NCBI GenBank assembly: GCA_035771175.1
Contig: CM069590.1
Span: forward strand, 31,820,821 to 31,884,820
Direction: 5' to 3'
DNA: 64,000 bases
Source: Paratinospora sagittata
Lineage: Eukaryota; Streptophyta; Magnoliopsida; Ranunculales; Menispermaceae
Shown: in pieces, positions 1 through 11,470 of the stretch
How positions within the stretch are numbered: the first letter of the stretch is position 1
Layout: each line of letters starts with the position of its first letter
Made by a program: the position numbers and the translations under genes
Notes under the pieces: model-generated
Databases searched by the model: none
Told to the model about the DNA's origin: nothing
The model's input: the letters and a program-made list of their open reading frames with translations, nothing else

Positions 1-420
1 GTTGAGGTGGAGCACCGTGCATTTTGGGAAATTAAGAAGCTTAATTTTGATTTGAAGGCATCCGATGACCAAAAAATTTTTCAACTTAATGAGATTGATG
101 GATTCCACCAAGATGCGTATGAGAATGCCAAGATCTACAAAAAAAGAACAAAGAAATAGCATGATAAGCTAGTAGTGAAGCGTGACTTCAAACAAGGGAA
201 ACCAGTTATCTTGTATAATTCGCGGTTCGCATTGCTTCCCGGCAAGTTGAAGTCGAGGTGGTTGGGTCCTTCCACCATTGAAAAGGTGTTTCCATATGGA
301 ATGGTAGAGTTATGAAGCAATGAGGGCTCTCTTTTTTGAGTCAATGGCCAATGGGTGAAGCACTACTATGGCCAAGGGGACAAGGATGAGGAGAGTGTGT
401 ACCTTGATGATCCATGTTAA
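1..420 (+). pseudogene. Integrase C-terminal domain, Athila-like
   Basis: Read in frame 1, this encodes the last part of an Athila-type integrase: the VEVEHRAFW block, then a GKLKSRW block and a VNGQWVKHYYG block typical of the C-terminal DNA-binding part. In-frame stops lie at 157-159, near 313 and near 337, and the frame closes with TAA at 418-420. One stop falls where the sister copy at 29.2 kb has Arg (CGA to TGA). The N-terminal zinc finger and catalytic core lie outside the window. It cannot make a functional protein. Confidence 0.85.
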
Positions 421-2002
421 GAGATGAAGATGATAGTCAAGCTAAGGACTTTAAACTGCTTGTTGGGAAGCAATCCATCAGTTTTGGATTATTAACTTTT
501 TGTGTTAATTTGTTTCATTTAGTTTTTAGATACTTTTCCTTGCCATTGATGGATTATTTCTTTTATTTCTTTCCCAGGTTCTAACTTAAGTTTGGGGGGT
601 CCTCTTTCGAGCAATATGGAGAGGAAGATAGAGTGCATTATGTGGAGACTTCAACTCGTGGCGTTAAGGGAGTTTTCTCGACCTTTATTAATTTATTTCT
701 ATCTATTTTGTTGTTCTTTGTTTCTTGTGAAGCATTGGGGACAATGCTTGTTTATGTTTGGGGGGGAGAGTTATAAAATTTTGGATTTTTGTTTATTTTA
801 TGGTGAGGACATGTGTTAGGATGTCATATTCTTTCACATATTTAGATTTGATTCTATCTTTTTATGGATGGCCAATGATAAGAAAGCATTCATTTGAACA
901 TGACTCTATGGGAATGTAGAGAATAATAGCTAAGTCTGCGTGCTTGATTTGACCTTTAGCTTGGTGTTGTTTGAAATTTTCTACATATCTAACACGGTTA
1001 TAATTATGGAATCATGACTTGTTTGGATTGGACTTTTGCAAGTAAGTTATATTTTTGGATCTCTATAAATTCTAGAACATGTTTGATCACCACTCTAGGT
1101 GAAATCCTAGAGAACATGCCTTGAAGAAGATGATTTAGGCCACGTTTGGATAGTTCAAACCATAAAGCCTACCTATATTTTAATTATACTATAGTAACCC
1201 ATTTTGAGCCTTTTAAATGAAAATATGAAAAGAAGGTGATAAAAAGGAGTATTATTGGGTTTCAAAGTTTGCTTGTTTTATGAGCTTTATATATATAAGA
1301 GAATGTTGTGTCGATGTGTTGAAAAGAAACAAGTTCGGGGTGTAGTTATTCTTGAAAGTATGAATGAAAGCAAAAACTAAGAGATTGGGGATTGAATGAA
1401 AGAAGTGGAATATTTGAAGTTGGATATATATTTTTATTTTGGATTTTTTTGGTTCCATATGTAATGTTTTGGGTGTTTTGAAAATGATCAAAGTGTTACG
1501 GTGTTTTGAGACTAAATTTTCCTTATTTCTTTTTCTACCTTTGAACCTTGGCCTTACATTACAACCTATGAAAGACCTATTGATTCCGAATGGTATGTGA
1601 TCTACATTAGTGGAAAGTAGTGTGAAAGACTTGCTTATGGAGTTCAATTAAAAACATATACTTTGAGATCATATGTATTTTATACTTGCTTGCACTTGTC
1701 TGCAAAATTCATGAGTGGTTTTATAAGATTGACTATGTATTTATGTGTTTGAGAATGGAAGACAAGGCTAGGTAAGAGGTTGGATTGAAATTCTAGACAT
1801 TTCTAACACTCTTGAAGTTTTTCGATGAGTTATTATCTTTTTATTGTGATCTTACAGGCCACATTGTTGATATCCATATTTTTTTTTCAAATCAAATTTT
1901 AATTTGTTTAAGAATGTGACGTTAGAATGTGATGTTAGGGTTGCTATATGAATTTTAGTATTGTTTTCCCTTTGCTCGGGATGATCAGACTCCTAAGTTT
2001 GG
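421..2002 (+). other. Athila 3' non-coding region
   Basis: No credible ORF; the open frames here are unsupported. It contains two G-rich tracts, at about 589-600 and about 760-770 (the second within a 'gcattggggacaatgct' context), both matched in inverse orientation near 28.8 kb. A third tract at 1993-2002 (aagtttgggg) sits directly before the LTR-like start and is the likely polypurine tract for plus-strand DNA priming. No env-like ORF is visible. Confidence 0.6.
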
Positions 2003-2187
2003 GGTATTTCATAAGTTGGATATTTAGATATGCTTTTGAGTATGTTTTAGATAGTTTTAGGCTAGTTTGTTTATTAATTAAGTTGGTTTGTTTATTAATT
2101 AAGTTGGTTTGTTTTAGTTTTTGGTTTATTTGTTAGTTTAGTCATTTTTTATATATGATGACTTATTTCGGTTTTCACATTTATAAG
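2003..2187 (+). repeat. Start of Athila-type 3' LTR, truncated
   Basis: The stretch around 2013-2060 (ttggatatttagatatg) resembles the beginning of the Athila LTRs at 31376, 36850 (minus) and 8725 (minus). It includes two near-identical copies of 'tttgtttattaattaagttgg' (about 2068-2112). Only about 185 bases survive before the copia-type LTR at 2188. The expected TG terminus is not clear. Confidence 0.5.
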
Positions 2188-3497
2188 TGTTAATCTAATT
2201 GCCCTCATGACTCGAATGAGAAAATATGTTTTGATGATTACAAACCACATTCTGATTATGATAATATAGGCATTGCACATCTAATTTTACATGAACATTC
2301 ACCTGAAGACTCGATGATGCATGGTGAGAAAATATCAAGATCAAACTGAAGACCATGATCGTTCGAAGACATATCTTTATGTTATTAGAGTATGTTTCAG
2401 TTGTAGAATCTTTGTTATCATATGACTCAGCAAATGTGTATGATTGCATGGTTTAGTCGATTCGATCTCTAACTATTTTTCATTAATTTTATCAATCACT
2501 CAATGAATTTTCAACATTTGATTTTATTCAAAATACCAAGTGTTTAATCCTGCTTTTATCGAGCTTTAAAACGTTGAAAAATATCAATACTGTTTTAAGT
2601 GTCCATCAGGACGCCGATGCATCAATCAGGACACTAATGTCTCAGCAGCGCCCTCCTGTACTTGGTAAGTCAGGACACTGATGACACATTAGGACGCTGA
2701 TAAGGTTCTAGGTTGAAAATGCACTTATCTATCAGGACACTTACCTCATTGACTCAACCAAATGAACTTATCAGGAGGCTGATTGAATATCAACACGTTG
2801 GCATCGAGATGCTTACGGTTCAGTAGCGCCCTTATGTTTAAATGAATCAGCACGCTGATTGTTAAACATTTAAGGACGCTGATAGTGCATATGTTGGAGT
2901 CACTTATCTATCAGGACGCTTACGTTTCAGTAGCGCCCTCACAAGAACCAACTATGTAACTCATCAGGACTCTGATTGATTAGTAGCATACTCATCGTTT
3001 TTATGGTTTTAAAAGTCTTACGTAAGTCAGGATGCTTATGTTCAAGTAGCGCCTCACTTCACAGTTAAATAGGACACTCACATTGTCTGAGTGCCCTCAA
3101 GGAACAAAATGACAAAAGCTGGCTTTACGCGTCACGACGTTGAATGACTAATTAGGACGCCAATCCAACACTGTCCTAAAGTTATCAACTGTACACTTTC
3201 TCAATTTACTTTTTCAAAACTTTTCGAACCTTTCCAGAACGTTTTAAAACTTTATCAGAACATTCTATTCTCATGAATGATTAGAAGATTCAGGTGTTGT
3301 CTTAATTGCACAGACTGAATCAATTTTTTTCTAGAAAAAATGAATCCGTTGATTTTGAAATAACTTTATGCGCCAAAACATTCTTGAAAAATGTTCAAGT
3401 CTAAAGCACCATTATTATCTCTGTATATATGTTGCCTTAGAATATTTGAATACACAGAACAAAAACGAGAAAACTAGTAACTTATTCTTCAAATCTT
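2188..3497 (+). repeat. SIRE/copia-type LTR fragment
   Basis: It starts TGTTAATCTAATTGCCCTCA and can be followed along the intact solo LTR at 51572-53767 through the repeated 'caggacgct'/'agcgccctc' motifs to a TATA-like 'ctgtatatatg' near 3420. Similarity fades near 3500, so roughly the last 800 bases, including the expected ACA end, are missing. No target duplication can be paired. Confidence 0.65.
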
Positions 3498-4790
3498 TGA
3501 TATCACGGGACCGAGCACAATATTGCTACAGGTCCCGCAAGCAAAGAGCTCAACCTTGTATCACAAAGTGACGATGCCCTTGAAATCATGAATTGAGGGC
3601 AAAACAGCTGCAAGTCTGCAAGCAATGGGCTTAAAATTTTGTCACTGGGAGTTCTAATGGTCCAAACTCACAAAAACAATGAACGACCCCCATCAACTTA
3701 CGTGTAAAAAGTATGCCAAATGCATGAAGCAGTGCAGCATGGTATCATGTATATAAACGATGCAAAACCATGGTTATTGTAAAGTAAAAGAATACGCAAA
3801 CCTAGGCCATCATCCCCATCTCGTGAATCTTGTCGCCCGTTCGCAAGAGTGCACGACGTCCATCTATGCAGACATTCGACGAGCATCGCGCTCATGACTT
3901 TCTTTTGCATTGAATTGGACAATATTTTGGCACATCGTTGGATCTAACAATCTGTGGACTGCATCTCGGCGCATTGTTGGACTCCCAAGGGTCCCAGACA
4001 GTATTTCGGCACAATGCTTGGTTCCAAGGGCCGCAGACAACATTTTGACACTCCAAACATCGCGAGGAAGGCGTAGGGTCGTCCACCCTCCAAATGGCGC
4101 CCTCCCCCCGCCAATTTATAAAAAATTGAAAAATTGTTTGGGCACGTGCCTGGGTACATGGGCACTTTTTCAGGCATTTCTCCAGGCACTTTGCTGGTTA
4201 CTTCATTGCACTTAAGTCGAGGAGCCTCAATCCTCAGTTCTCATTTCATGTTGAGTCGAGTGTTCATGCAAACATTGTTTCTTTCCATCATTTATGATGT
4301 ATTATCTAGTTGTTTCAATTTCTATGGTGTTACATTCTGCCACCCTTAGAAGAAATTTTTTCCTCGAAATTCGGCTATGGTTGTCTGGGGGTTACACTCA
4401 AATGTCTGGGTGTTACAGTTTGCGACCCTAATTGTTTAGCCCAAACCTCAAATTCTAAGGACTTATTTAATGTCCTTGGCCCTTTCTCAAAGGTACCCAT
4501 TGCGTTTTGTTTGTGTTTGTCCTTTGTAAACGGTTCCAATTGCAATGTATGAGTCAAGAAAGACTCTGTTGTAATCATTTCTTGTGCATAACACGTTTGC
4601 CCCATAGGTTAGTCATCGCCATCTTTTATGATGAGGCTTGACTGACTGTTTCTCTTTTAACACTGGAAGTCAAACGATCTTGAGGTATTCGGCCCAACTA
4701 ACTTACTCCACGTCTTTAATCCTCAATGATGACTTTGTCGTGATCATTTGTCATGCAATTGCCCTAGTGGGTATAATGATAGTCTGTCAT
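3498..4790. other. Unassigned stretch with a Tekay-like LTR edge
   Basis: I see no gene. Read on the minus strand, 4350-4320 has a purine-rich tract followed by TGTAACACC, the layout of a chromovirus polypurine tract and LTR start (edge at 4334); sequence to its left down to about 3500 may be that LTR. Small inverted matches such as 'gggtgttaca' near 4410 are also present. Assignment is weak. Confidence 0.3.
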
Positions 4791-6721
4791 TAACACCCAT
4801 GAAGAGATCATGAGCTTGAAAAGCCCCAAAGACCTCAAAGTCAACACAAATCATTGATCATAATCATAAGATCCTCAAATCTTAAGTCCCTATAAGTACA
4901 TAAATTTATCTAGATTATTCATGGACCTTACAGTTCTCATATAATCCGCAACTCTTCAATTAATGATTTAATATGTTAAACTTTTAGAGTCTAACCTAGC
5001 TTCTCGATTTATAGGCTAGAGAACTATCTATGTCAACTTACAGGCTTGAGACTAACCTAAGCTTCTCGTTTTACAGGTTAGAAAACTACCTATGTGTTCA
5101 GCTTGACTGGTATGAGCTGACCACTTGTCAAAATACAAAGACAAGGATTCAGTAGTTTGTATAACTACTATTACAGCTCTTGAAAGCGAAAAATGAAAAT
5201 TGAAGTACAACTGTATGTTATTAACTATCTGTTAAATTTCTCCTTCAGCAAGTAATGATATGAGGTTAAAACTGTGCTGAGAATTTGAGTAAAATAGTTC
5301 ACTTTGCTTCAAGCATATTTTCAATGGAAGAGATAAAGTGTAAGTTCAATATGAAAATCCTTTGAATGAAACTTGTTTCAAAGACAACACTTTGAAAAGT
5401 TGAAAAGCAGTTTAACTTGAAAACAATTTGAAAATTAGACTAACTTTCAAAAGTGATGGCTCAGAGAATTTTCTATGTTGTGTGTTTTGATTCTAAGTGT
5501 CGTTATATATAGACTTAGTTAAGATAAAGCTATTGAGCATTTGATTTGAATTTGAAATATGAACGTTTGCTCACAACGACTTTAATCTTTCATGAAAATG
5601 GTAAGTTTGGTTCTTAAGAAATAGTTCTGATACAATTCAGATAGCATGAATAAGGAAAGTCTTGGTGAACACGGTTCATGCACCTGAATTGTCCACAAAC
5701 AGGTTGACAGTTACTTTTTCAGAACTTATGTCAGTGTTGGATTAGTGGCCTGATGTTCAATCAGTGTCCTGGCACATAAGACCAACTCCTGTCATTGTGT
5801 TCCTTCAGGACGCTCATGCAAAGTGAGCATCGTACTGAACTATGAAGTGAAGAAACTACTAGAACGTAAGCATCCTTACTTACTTAAGACATTTAGAACC
5901 ATAAGGGCAATATTGGAACGTAAGCGTCCTAATGTTAAAAATACTTAAAAAATAAAAAATAAAAAAATGATGAGTGTGATGATAATCAATCAGCGTCCAG
6001 ATAAGTTCATTTGGTTGAATCAATGACGGAGCTACTAAAGTCGTAAGCGTGCTGATAGATATGAACATTTTCAACCTAGAACCTTATTAGTGTCCTAATG
6101 TGTCATTAGCATCCTTACTTACAAAATACAGGAGGTTGCTGCTGAGACATTAGCGTCCTGATGGACACTTAAAACAATTTTAATATTTTTCATCTTTTAA
6201 AGCTCAATTAAACAGGATGAAACACTCAGTATTTTTTAATGAAATCAATCATTGAAAATTCATTATGAGTGATTGATAAAATCAACGAAAAATACTTCGA
6301 AAATCAAATCGACTAAACCATGCCATCATGCATAATTTGTAAATCTTGTTAAGAGTTATTTGAGCGAATCTACATTCTAAGTGCTTAAAACTCGAAGCTT
6401 TGATCTTGATTATCCAATTGTCTTGTACGCTCGGCTCTTTGATCTTGATCTTTAGATATTTCAGAAACACTTAACATGATCATTAGATACTCAGATGAGT
6501 AGTTTGGAATCATCAAAACGTTCACATCATGGGGTTCCTTGAGATAACAATCTTCCCATTTTTTATGATTTCAAACATTCAAATACCATTTGGCTAAGTG
6601 ATACATAGATACACATTAGCATGGCATAAAAGTGTCAAAGATTGCATTAATTCAAGATCAATCAAACTCTTAATGCTCAATGCAAATATAGAAACATATT
6701 ATAAAAATTCATTTGAGTACA
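4791..6721 (-). repeat. 3' LTR of the PTP-bearing element
   Basis: On the minus strand 6330-5650 aligns by eye with the plus strand of 2440-3310, including the 'caggacgct' motif series and the 'cctgaat' block. The right edge is placed where 'ttgagtaca' precedes the pyrimidine-rich (minus: purine-rich) tract. The left edge near 4.8 kb is approximate because the expected LTR end (complement of ggccaaca) was not found. Earlier LTR bases diverge from the solo LTR at 51572, so this is a variant. Confidence 0.5.
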
Positions 6722-7271
6722 TATTCATTTGAGTGCTCCCCCTAACTTGCAGCTTCCCTTTGAAAGTCTAACAAGTCTAACTTAGCCTAGTAATTCTATT
6801 TCTTCTGCCCCATGTGAAAACATCAAAAAATTAGACTAGCTAGAACTTTCTTTTACTTTTCCTATCATTTTCCTTTTTCTTTCTTGTTCCACTGGTGTTT
6901 CCTTCATTCTCCTTGACTTGAACCGCTTTCCTTATGTCCTTAAGGAATCTATCAAGTACTATCTTTGAAACACTGGATTTGTAAGGATTAGAAGGTGGGG
7001 CAGGCTTAAAGCCTTTTGCACATCTGTCAGCAAGACCCGCTGTAAATTCTGATGATAGTGTATGACCTTTGATCTCAGGTCTGGTCGGATGCTTGTGTTC
7101 AGAACTTGGAAATCTTTGTGCATCTGCTCCTGGTGGAGGTGAGATCCTCCTTACCAGTGCAAGTGTTCTTCATCAGATTCTTCTTCATCTTCGCACTCCA
7201 AAATCCCTAGAAGTCTGTTAGACTCCTTTAGACCTTGAGGTCTTGTGAAGGCTAGAGCTCTGGGTGCTGGT

Positions 7272-8725
7272 TGTTACGTGCAAACCGCAAGCGTACGGTA
7301 TCAAGTTATAATATAAAATCGATGAGATATCGAGTTGTCTTCCTCTAGGATTAACACTCACACTAAATACCATTTTACTAACCCTAACTTTATTTAGAAA
7401 ATCAAATTCGAGTGATTAAGCGAAATAAATAAATAATTAAATAACTTGAAAGTAAACTAAAGCATTTAATAGAAACAGATAAAGAATCAGAGATAGAATA
7501 GTCTAGAGGTTCAATATCACCTAAATATCAACTATGCTTTTATATATATATATATATATATTTATCATTAAATCAGTTCTTTCGTTTATAAGTAAGAAAT
7601 CCTAACGTTTCTAATTCCCTCTTTTAGAGCATCAATTAGAGCATACTATTATCATCTTGGCTTTACTCTTTCGATGAAAACCTAAGATGATAATAACTCA
7701 TTAAGTTCTGTGATTTCCTTTTAACGACTTCAAAGGTTCTCGATCTCCTTTTGAGTCTCACGATAGCTTAGGTTATTTTTCTCAAATTTCAACCCAAAGT
7801 ACCCTCTTTTGGAGCATCTACCCCAAGTCTATAATCATCTAATCCGTGGCCAGTGGATCAAAAACATTAAAGTCGAAAAAATATAAATAAACTAGAAAAC
7901 TTCATTAACAATAATCAATCAAAAAAACCTATAGCATAGTTTCAAGTTCGGATCAATCTACACCTCTAGATAGACTAGATAGAGGATTTAGTTCATGACT
8001 TGAGAGATAAAAACATGAAATAACATGATGAATGTAAATCTAAAACCAAAAAAACAAAGTAGAAGAAAGGAAAGTGTGGGAGAAATCTTCAATGTTTTCA
8101 ATCTTGCTCTTCTCCTCGCTTCCAAACCTAGCCGTTTTCCTTGCTCTTCAAAATATTTTCTCCTCTCTTTGATGTCTTGAAAACCCTAAAAAATGGTCTT
8201 TATATAGCTTCAAGTCCATAAGAAGTCGTCCAAGTCGAACTAGGAAAGTTCGCAACAAAATTAGAAAGTTTCTATTCTGAATCACACATTTGCTTTCTTC
8301 CTTGCCATTTTTCTTCTTTTTCTCTACTCCAAATCAACCTCAAAACCATTAAATCTTTTATTATTTCAATTAATGAATCCATATAAACAAACCACGTCCA
8401 ATTCGTAGTTAAATTGAGAAAGTTATGGCCGAAATACAAAAGTCACGCAGTTGAGTTTTTATTTAGCTCTGAGGCGCTCATTTCCAACGCCGCGGGCTCA
8501 GTTTGTGTATTTTCTGCGTTTTTCTTTCATTTTTCTTCTATCTTTCACACCTTCTTGCACATGTATCTTCATTCAAACATCTTGTACTTTGTTTCCATCA
8601 TCGAAACTCACATTCACATCATCTAAACACCTTCAAAACAAAGCAAACTAACCAAACTCATGCATAAATCATATTAAAACTTATCTAAACATGCTCTAAA
8701 ACATATCTAAATATGCAACTCAACA
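7272..8725 (-). repeat. Athila-type solo LTR
   Basis: On the minus strand it runs TGTTGAGTTGCATATTTAG to ...GCACGTAACA (1454 bp), matching the 5' LTR at 36850-35461. Flanks are CTGGT (7267-7271) and TTGGT (8726-8730), a 5-bp target duplication with one mismatch. No internal sequence is attached, so it is a solo LTR produced by LTR-LTR recombination. It splits the PTP-like gene. A (TA)n run lies at about 7541-7561. Confidence 0.85.
8198..8207 (-). promoter_or_regulatory. TATA box of the Athila solo LTR
   Basis: The minus strand reads CTATATAAAG, followed about 12 bases later by TTTTTTAGGGTTTTC. The same 'tttagggtttt' block follows the AT-rich TATA-like site in the LTRs at 31376, 36850 and 56328. 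This is probably the LTR promoter at the U3/R boundary. Confidence 0.6.
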
Positions 8726-11470
8726 TTGGTGGAACGTTCACTCCACATTTTTCCAGAAAATCAAAGAGCATCCCAAATCTCTTCATGCTCATGGAAATGT
8801 ACCATATGGTGGAATGAAGTATGTTGTTCATAGCCTTGAAGAGATCCTCGAAGAAACCAACTATACCTTCCACTTTATCTGCTGCAGTGGTGATGATATA
8901 GGAAAGGTCCATAATAGTGGATTCCAAGAAAGATATTTTATTCTCAATAGAGCACATCTTCTCATAAGTTTGTGTGACAGAGGAAAATATTGCATTTAGC
9001 TTGTTATCATCAGCAGGAGGAGCTGGCTTGGCAGCTTAGCCAATACAATGTTCTACAAATTAGAGATGGCTTCTAACACTGGATCAAGCTTGCTTTTACT
9101 AGAGACTTGATTTAGAATGAAATTCAACACTGATTGTAGAGCATCTGTGGTTGTTGTGTCCTTTGATGATTCAACAATTTTCCCTTTCATACTCTAAATG
9201 TCTTCATAAATCTTCTTTAGAATAGCAACATTTGATCCATCCTGTGTTCTACTGGGCAACATCATCTCTTGCTGACTTGATTGAGGTTGAGGTTGGCTTG
9301 ATTGTTGTTGTTGAATTTGAGCTAGTTGTGGCTGAGGCTGTGGCTGAGATGGTTTATGACCAACTAAAGTGACAAAGGCCTTCATGAATGCCTTGATAGA
9401 TTGCAAATTCTTTTGAATCTCCTTCATCTGAATGTCACTTGGGGTTGTTGAACTTAATGATGGGAAAGCTTGCATGGCCACAAGTTTTTTTTCTATCAAC
9501 TATGCAGTTTGACTTAGTTTACTTGAAACTTGTACCATATTTTCAGTGCAAGTCTTTCTCTCTTCAAGTTCTTCATTCCTCACTTGTAACAGCTGTTTGA
9601 TTTCTCCCAACAACTCAATGTTCTGCCTGTTCTGTTCTTCTCACATTTTTTCCAACAGTTTGGAGTTCACATATTCTTGATCCTCTAATTCTCCTTAGAA
9701 AATCTTCTTCATCAAACTGTGGAACTGTTTGTTCACTAATGTGAGAATGAGATGGTGAGGATTCATTATCTTGATTATCAGCCTCATGTGCAAAGTTTTC
9801 TTCTTGATCTGCTTCTTTGCATTCCTCTTCTTCAATATGAGGTACCATGGCAGTTTCATGAAATCTTTCTTTAGGAATTACCATAACAACTTCTTGGAAT
9901 CCTTCTGCAGGAATTTCCTCTGGAAGTTCAAAAGATGCTCCCTCCTTGAGATCATGGGGTTCCTCTTCCATTGGAACATCCATTGGAGATGGTAAATTAG
10001 AAATAGTTCTCCCAGAGTCTTCTTTGACTCTTTCTTGAAGCTGTGCTTCCACAATAGCTTGGGCAATCTGATTGACTTCTTCCATAGTATGATCGCTTGT
10101 TCAATCTGAACTTCTTCTTCAGCATGATCAACTTGTTCAATGTGAACTTCTCCTATAGCTTGATCAACTTGTTCAATCTGAACTCTTTCTTCATCATGAT
10201 CAAATTGTTCTTCCACAACATGACCACCTTGTTCTGTTCGAACTTTTTCTCTTACTTCAAGTGGTCCAGTTTCCACTTCTTGTGGAACATCCGACATGAG
10301 GAACCACTTTTCCAATGCAAGAATATAGACATATCTCATCAACTTTATAGTTTTTTGTCCAATGCAGTGATATCTGCTAGTCTCTTTGACCTCCTCTCCT
10401 CTGAAGACAATTCCATTTCCCTCAAACAAAATGGTGAGGCACATTCCAAATGGAAGGCCTCCTTCTCAACTGACCACAGTGTAAATAACGTGAATAAGAA
10501 TGTGAGCAAGGTTTATCTTTTTCTGTTAGAGAATACTCCATATCAAGAATAAATCAAGCTCATTAACATTGCCTTGCTTGCAGACTTGGGCTGAATGATG
10601 TGGGTGATGATATTGTGAATGATTCTAGGAATGAGCTCGAAGGATTGGTTGGTAAGCTTTTTGTCTACACACACATGATCCTTCTTGCTTGATATAAGAT
10701 TCAAAGCAGATAGGCTATCATAGCCTAAAAATTGGAACTTTCCCTTAGTGAAAAAGAGTTTATTGGCACTTTCATCAGTAGGCAATGAGAAGGTTTCAAA
10801 AAAGAACTCTGGTGAGATCTCTACTATTTTTCCTTTGACCTTGGACTGTCTTACTAGTCTTGTCTTTGGCTTCTCTTCCAGATTCTGAAAGAATTGACTA
10901 ACAAGGTTTGGTTACCATCTGGAGTTATAGGTAAGGATCTAATCCTGGAACTCAAACAAAGATAGCACATCGAGATGTGCATTAGCAAAGAAATCAAAAT
11001 CAACGAAGCAACCATCGATTGTGGCTCAGGTTGCAAGCTTTTCTGCTTTGTCCTTTTTCTTGGACTTTTGGGTTGAAGGTGATGGCTCAGGAAAGTGTGG
11101 AATGTTGAAGTTTCAGTTGGAGTTACATTTACAGGTTCAGAGGGGGTGGGTGCCTCAGAGGTTTGAACAACTGGCTAAGTTTGGGATTCCTCTACTGTAG
11201 GTCTCACTCTCCTCGGTGGAGGTGGTGAAGGTAACGAAGCTCTCTTTCTAGAAAAGAAGGTACGTGGCTTTTTGGTCTTTGGTGCCATGATAGATATTAG
11301 AGTAACAATGGTAATTTTTCAGAAATCTCTTGGTGAAAACTGGTTTTCTAGGGATCAATAGACTCGTAAATGAAAAAGGATTAAGATTTTACCTAAGTAA
11401 TCAAGAAACAAGAACAGAGAAATCATATTGATTATCAATTCACGAGGTTCTGGGTACGTCTTCTTTTTCT

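Larger units (their letters stand above)
1..2187 (+). mobile_element. Athila-like Ty3/Gypsy remnant, 3' end
   Basis: The left edge of the window opens inside the integrase C-terminus of a plus-strand Gypsy element. It is followed by about 1.6 kb of non-coding sequence and the first bases of a 3' LTR. The same order, with clearly similar sequence, occurs on the minus strand at 30481-27524, where gag and protease identify the Athila lineage. The remainder of the 3' LTR is cut off at 2188 by a copia-type LTR. Confidence 0.8.
6800..11288 (-). pseudogene. Putative plant transposon protein (PTP)-like gene, disrupted
   Basis: ATG at 11288-11286 begins MAPKTKKPRTFFSRKRAS, a basic N-terminus like that of the PTP gene at 44160. 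A Pro/Glu/Ser-rich part follows. The middle (about 10785-10450) reads LIPRIIHNIITHIIQPKSAS then a hydrophobic helix-like run, the pattern I associate with the plant transposon protein domain. Next are an acidic region (10085-9615) and a Gln-rich tail (9499-9194, QPQPQPQLAQIQQQQ). After the solo LTR, 7070-6820 gives a Lys-rich C-terminus ending KSKRKF. Several stops and frame changes interrupt it. Its function is unknown. Confidence 0.5.
4791..11470 (-). mobile_element. Copia-LTR element with PTP-like gene, truncated
   Basis: Minus-strand element. The left part is an LTR related (inverted) to the copia-type LTR at 2188-3497. Next comes a purine-rich tract (minus strand of about 6734-6745, 'gttagggggagc'), then about 4.7 kb of internal sequence holding one long broken gene. 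The 5' LTR, PBS and any gag are lost at the junction with the Tekay element at 11471. No protease, integrase or reverse transcriptase motif was seen. A solo LTR splits the gene at 7272-8725. Confidence 0.6.

Noticed and set aside
1252..1647. 131-codon minus-strand open frame in the Athila 3' region
   Set aside because: It is antisense to the element, AT-rich low-complexity, and not kept in the homologous region at 27.6-28.9 kb.
3910..4215. Overlapping open frames on both strands near 4 kb, possible small host gene
   Set aside because: Frames on both strands are of similar length, no motif or splice context is seen, and the stretch looks like an LTR fragment.
9194..10085. Gln- and Glu-rich frames as a host regulatory gene
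   Set aside because: They are in frame order with the PTP-like gene starting at 11288 and lie between that element's LTR and N-terminus.
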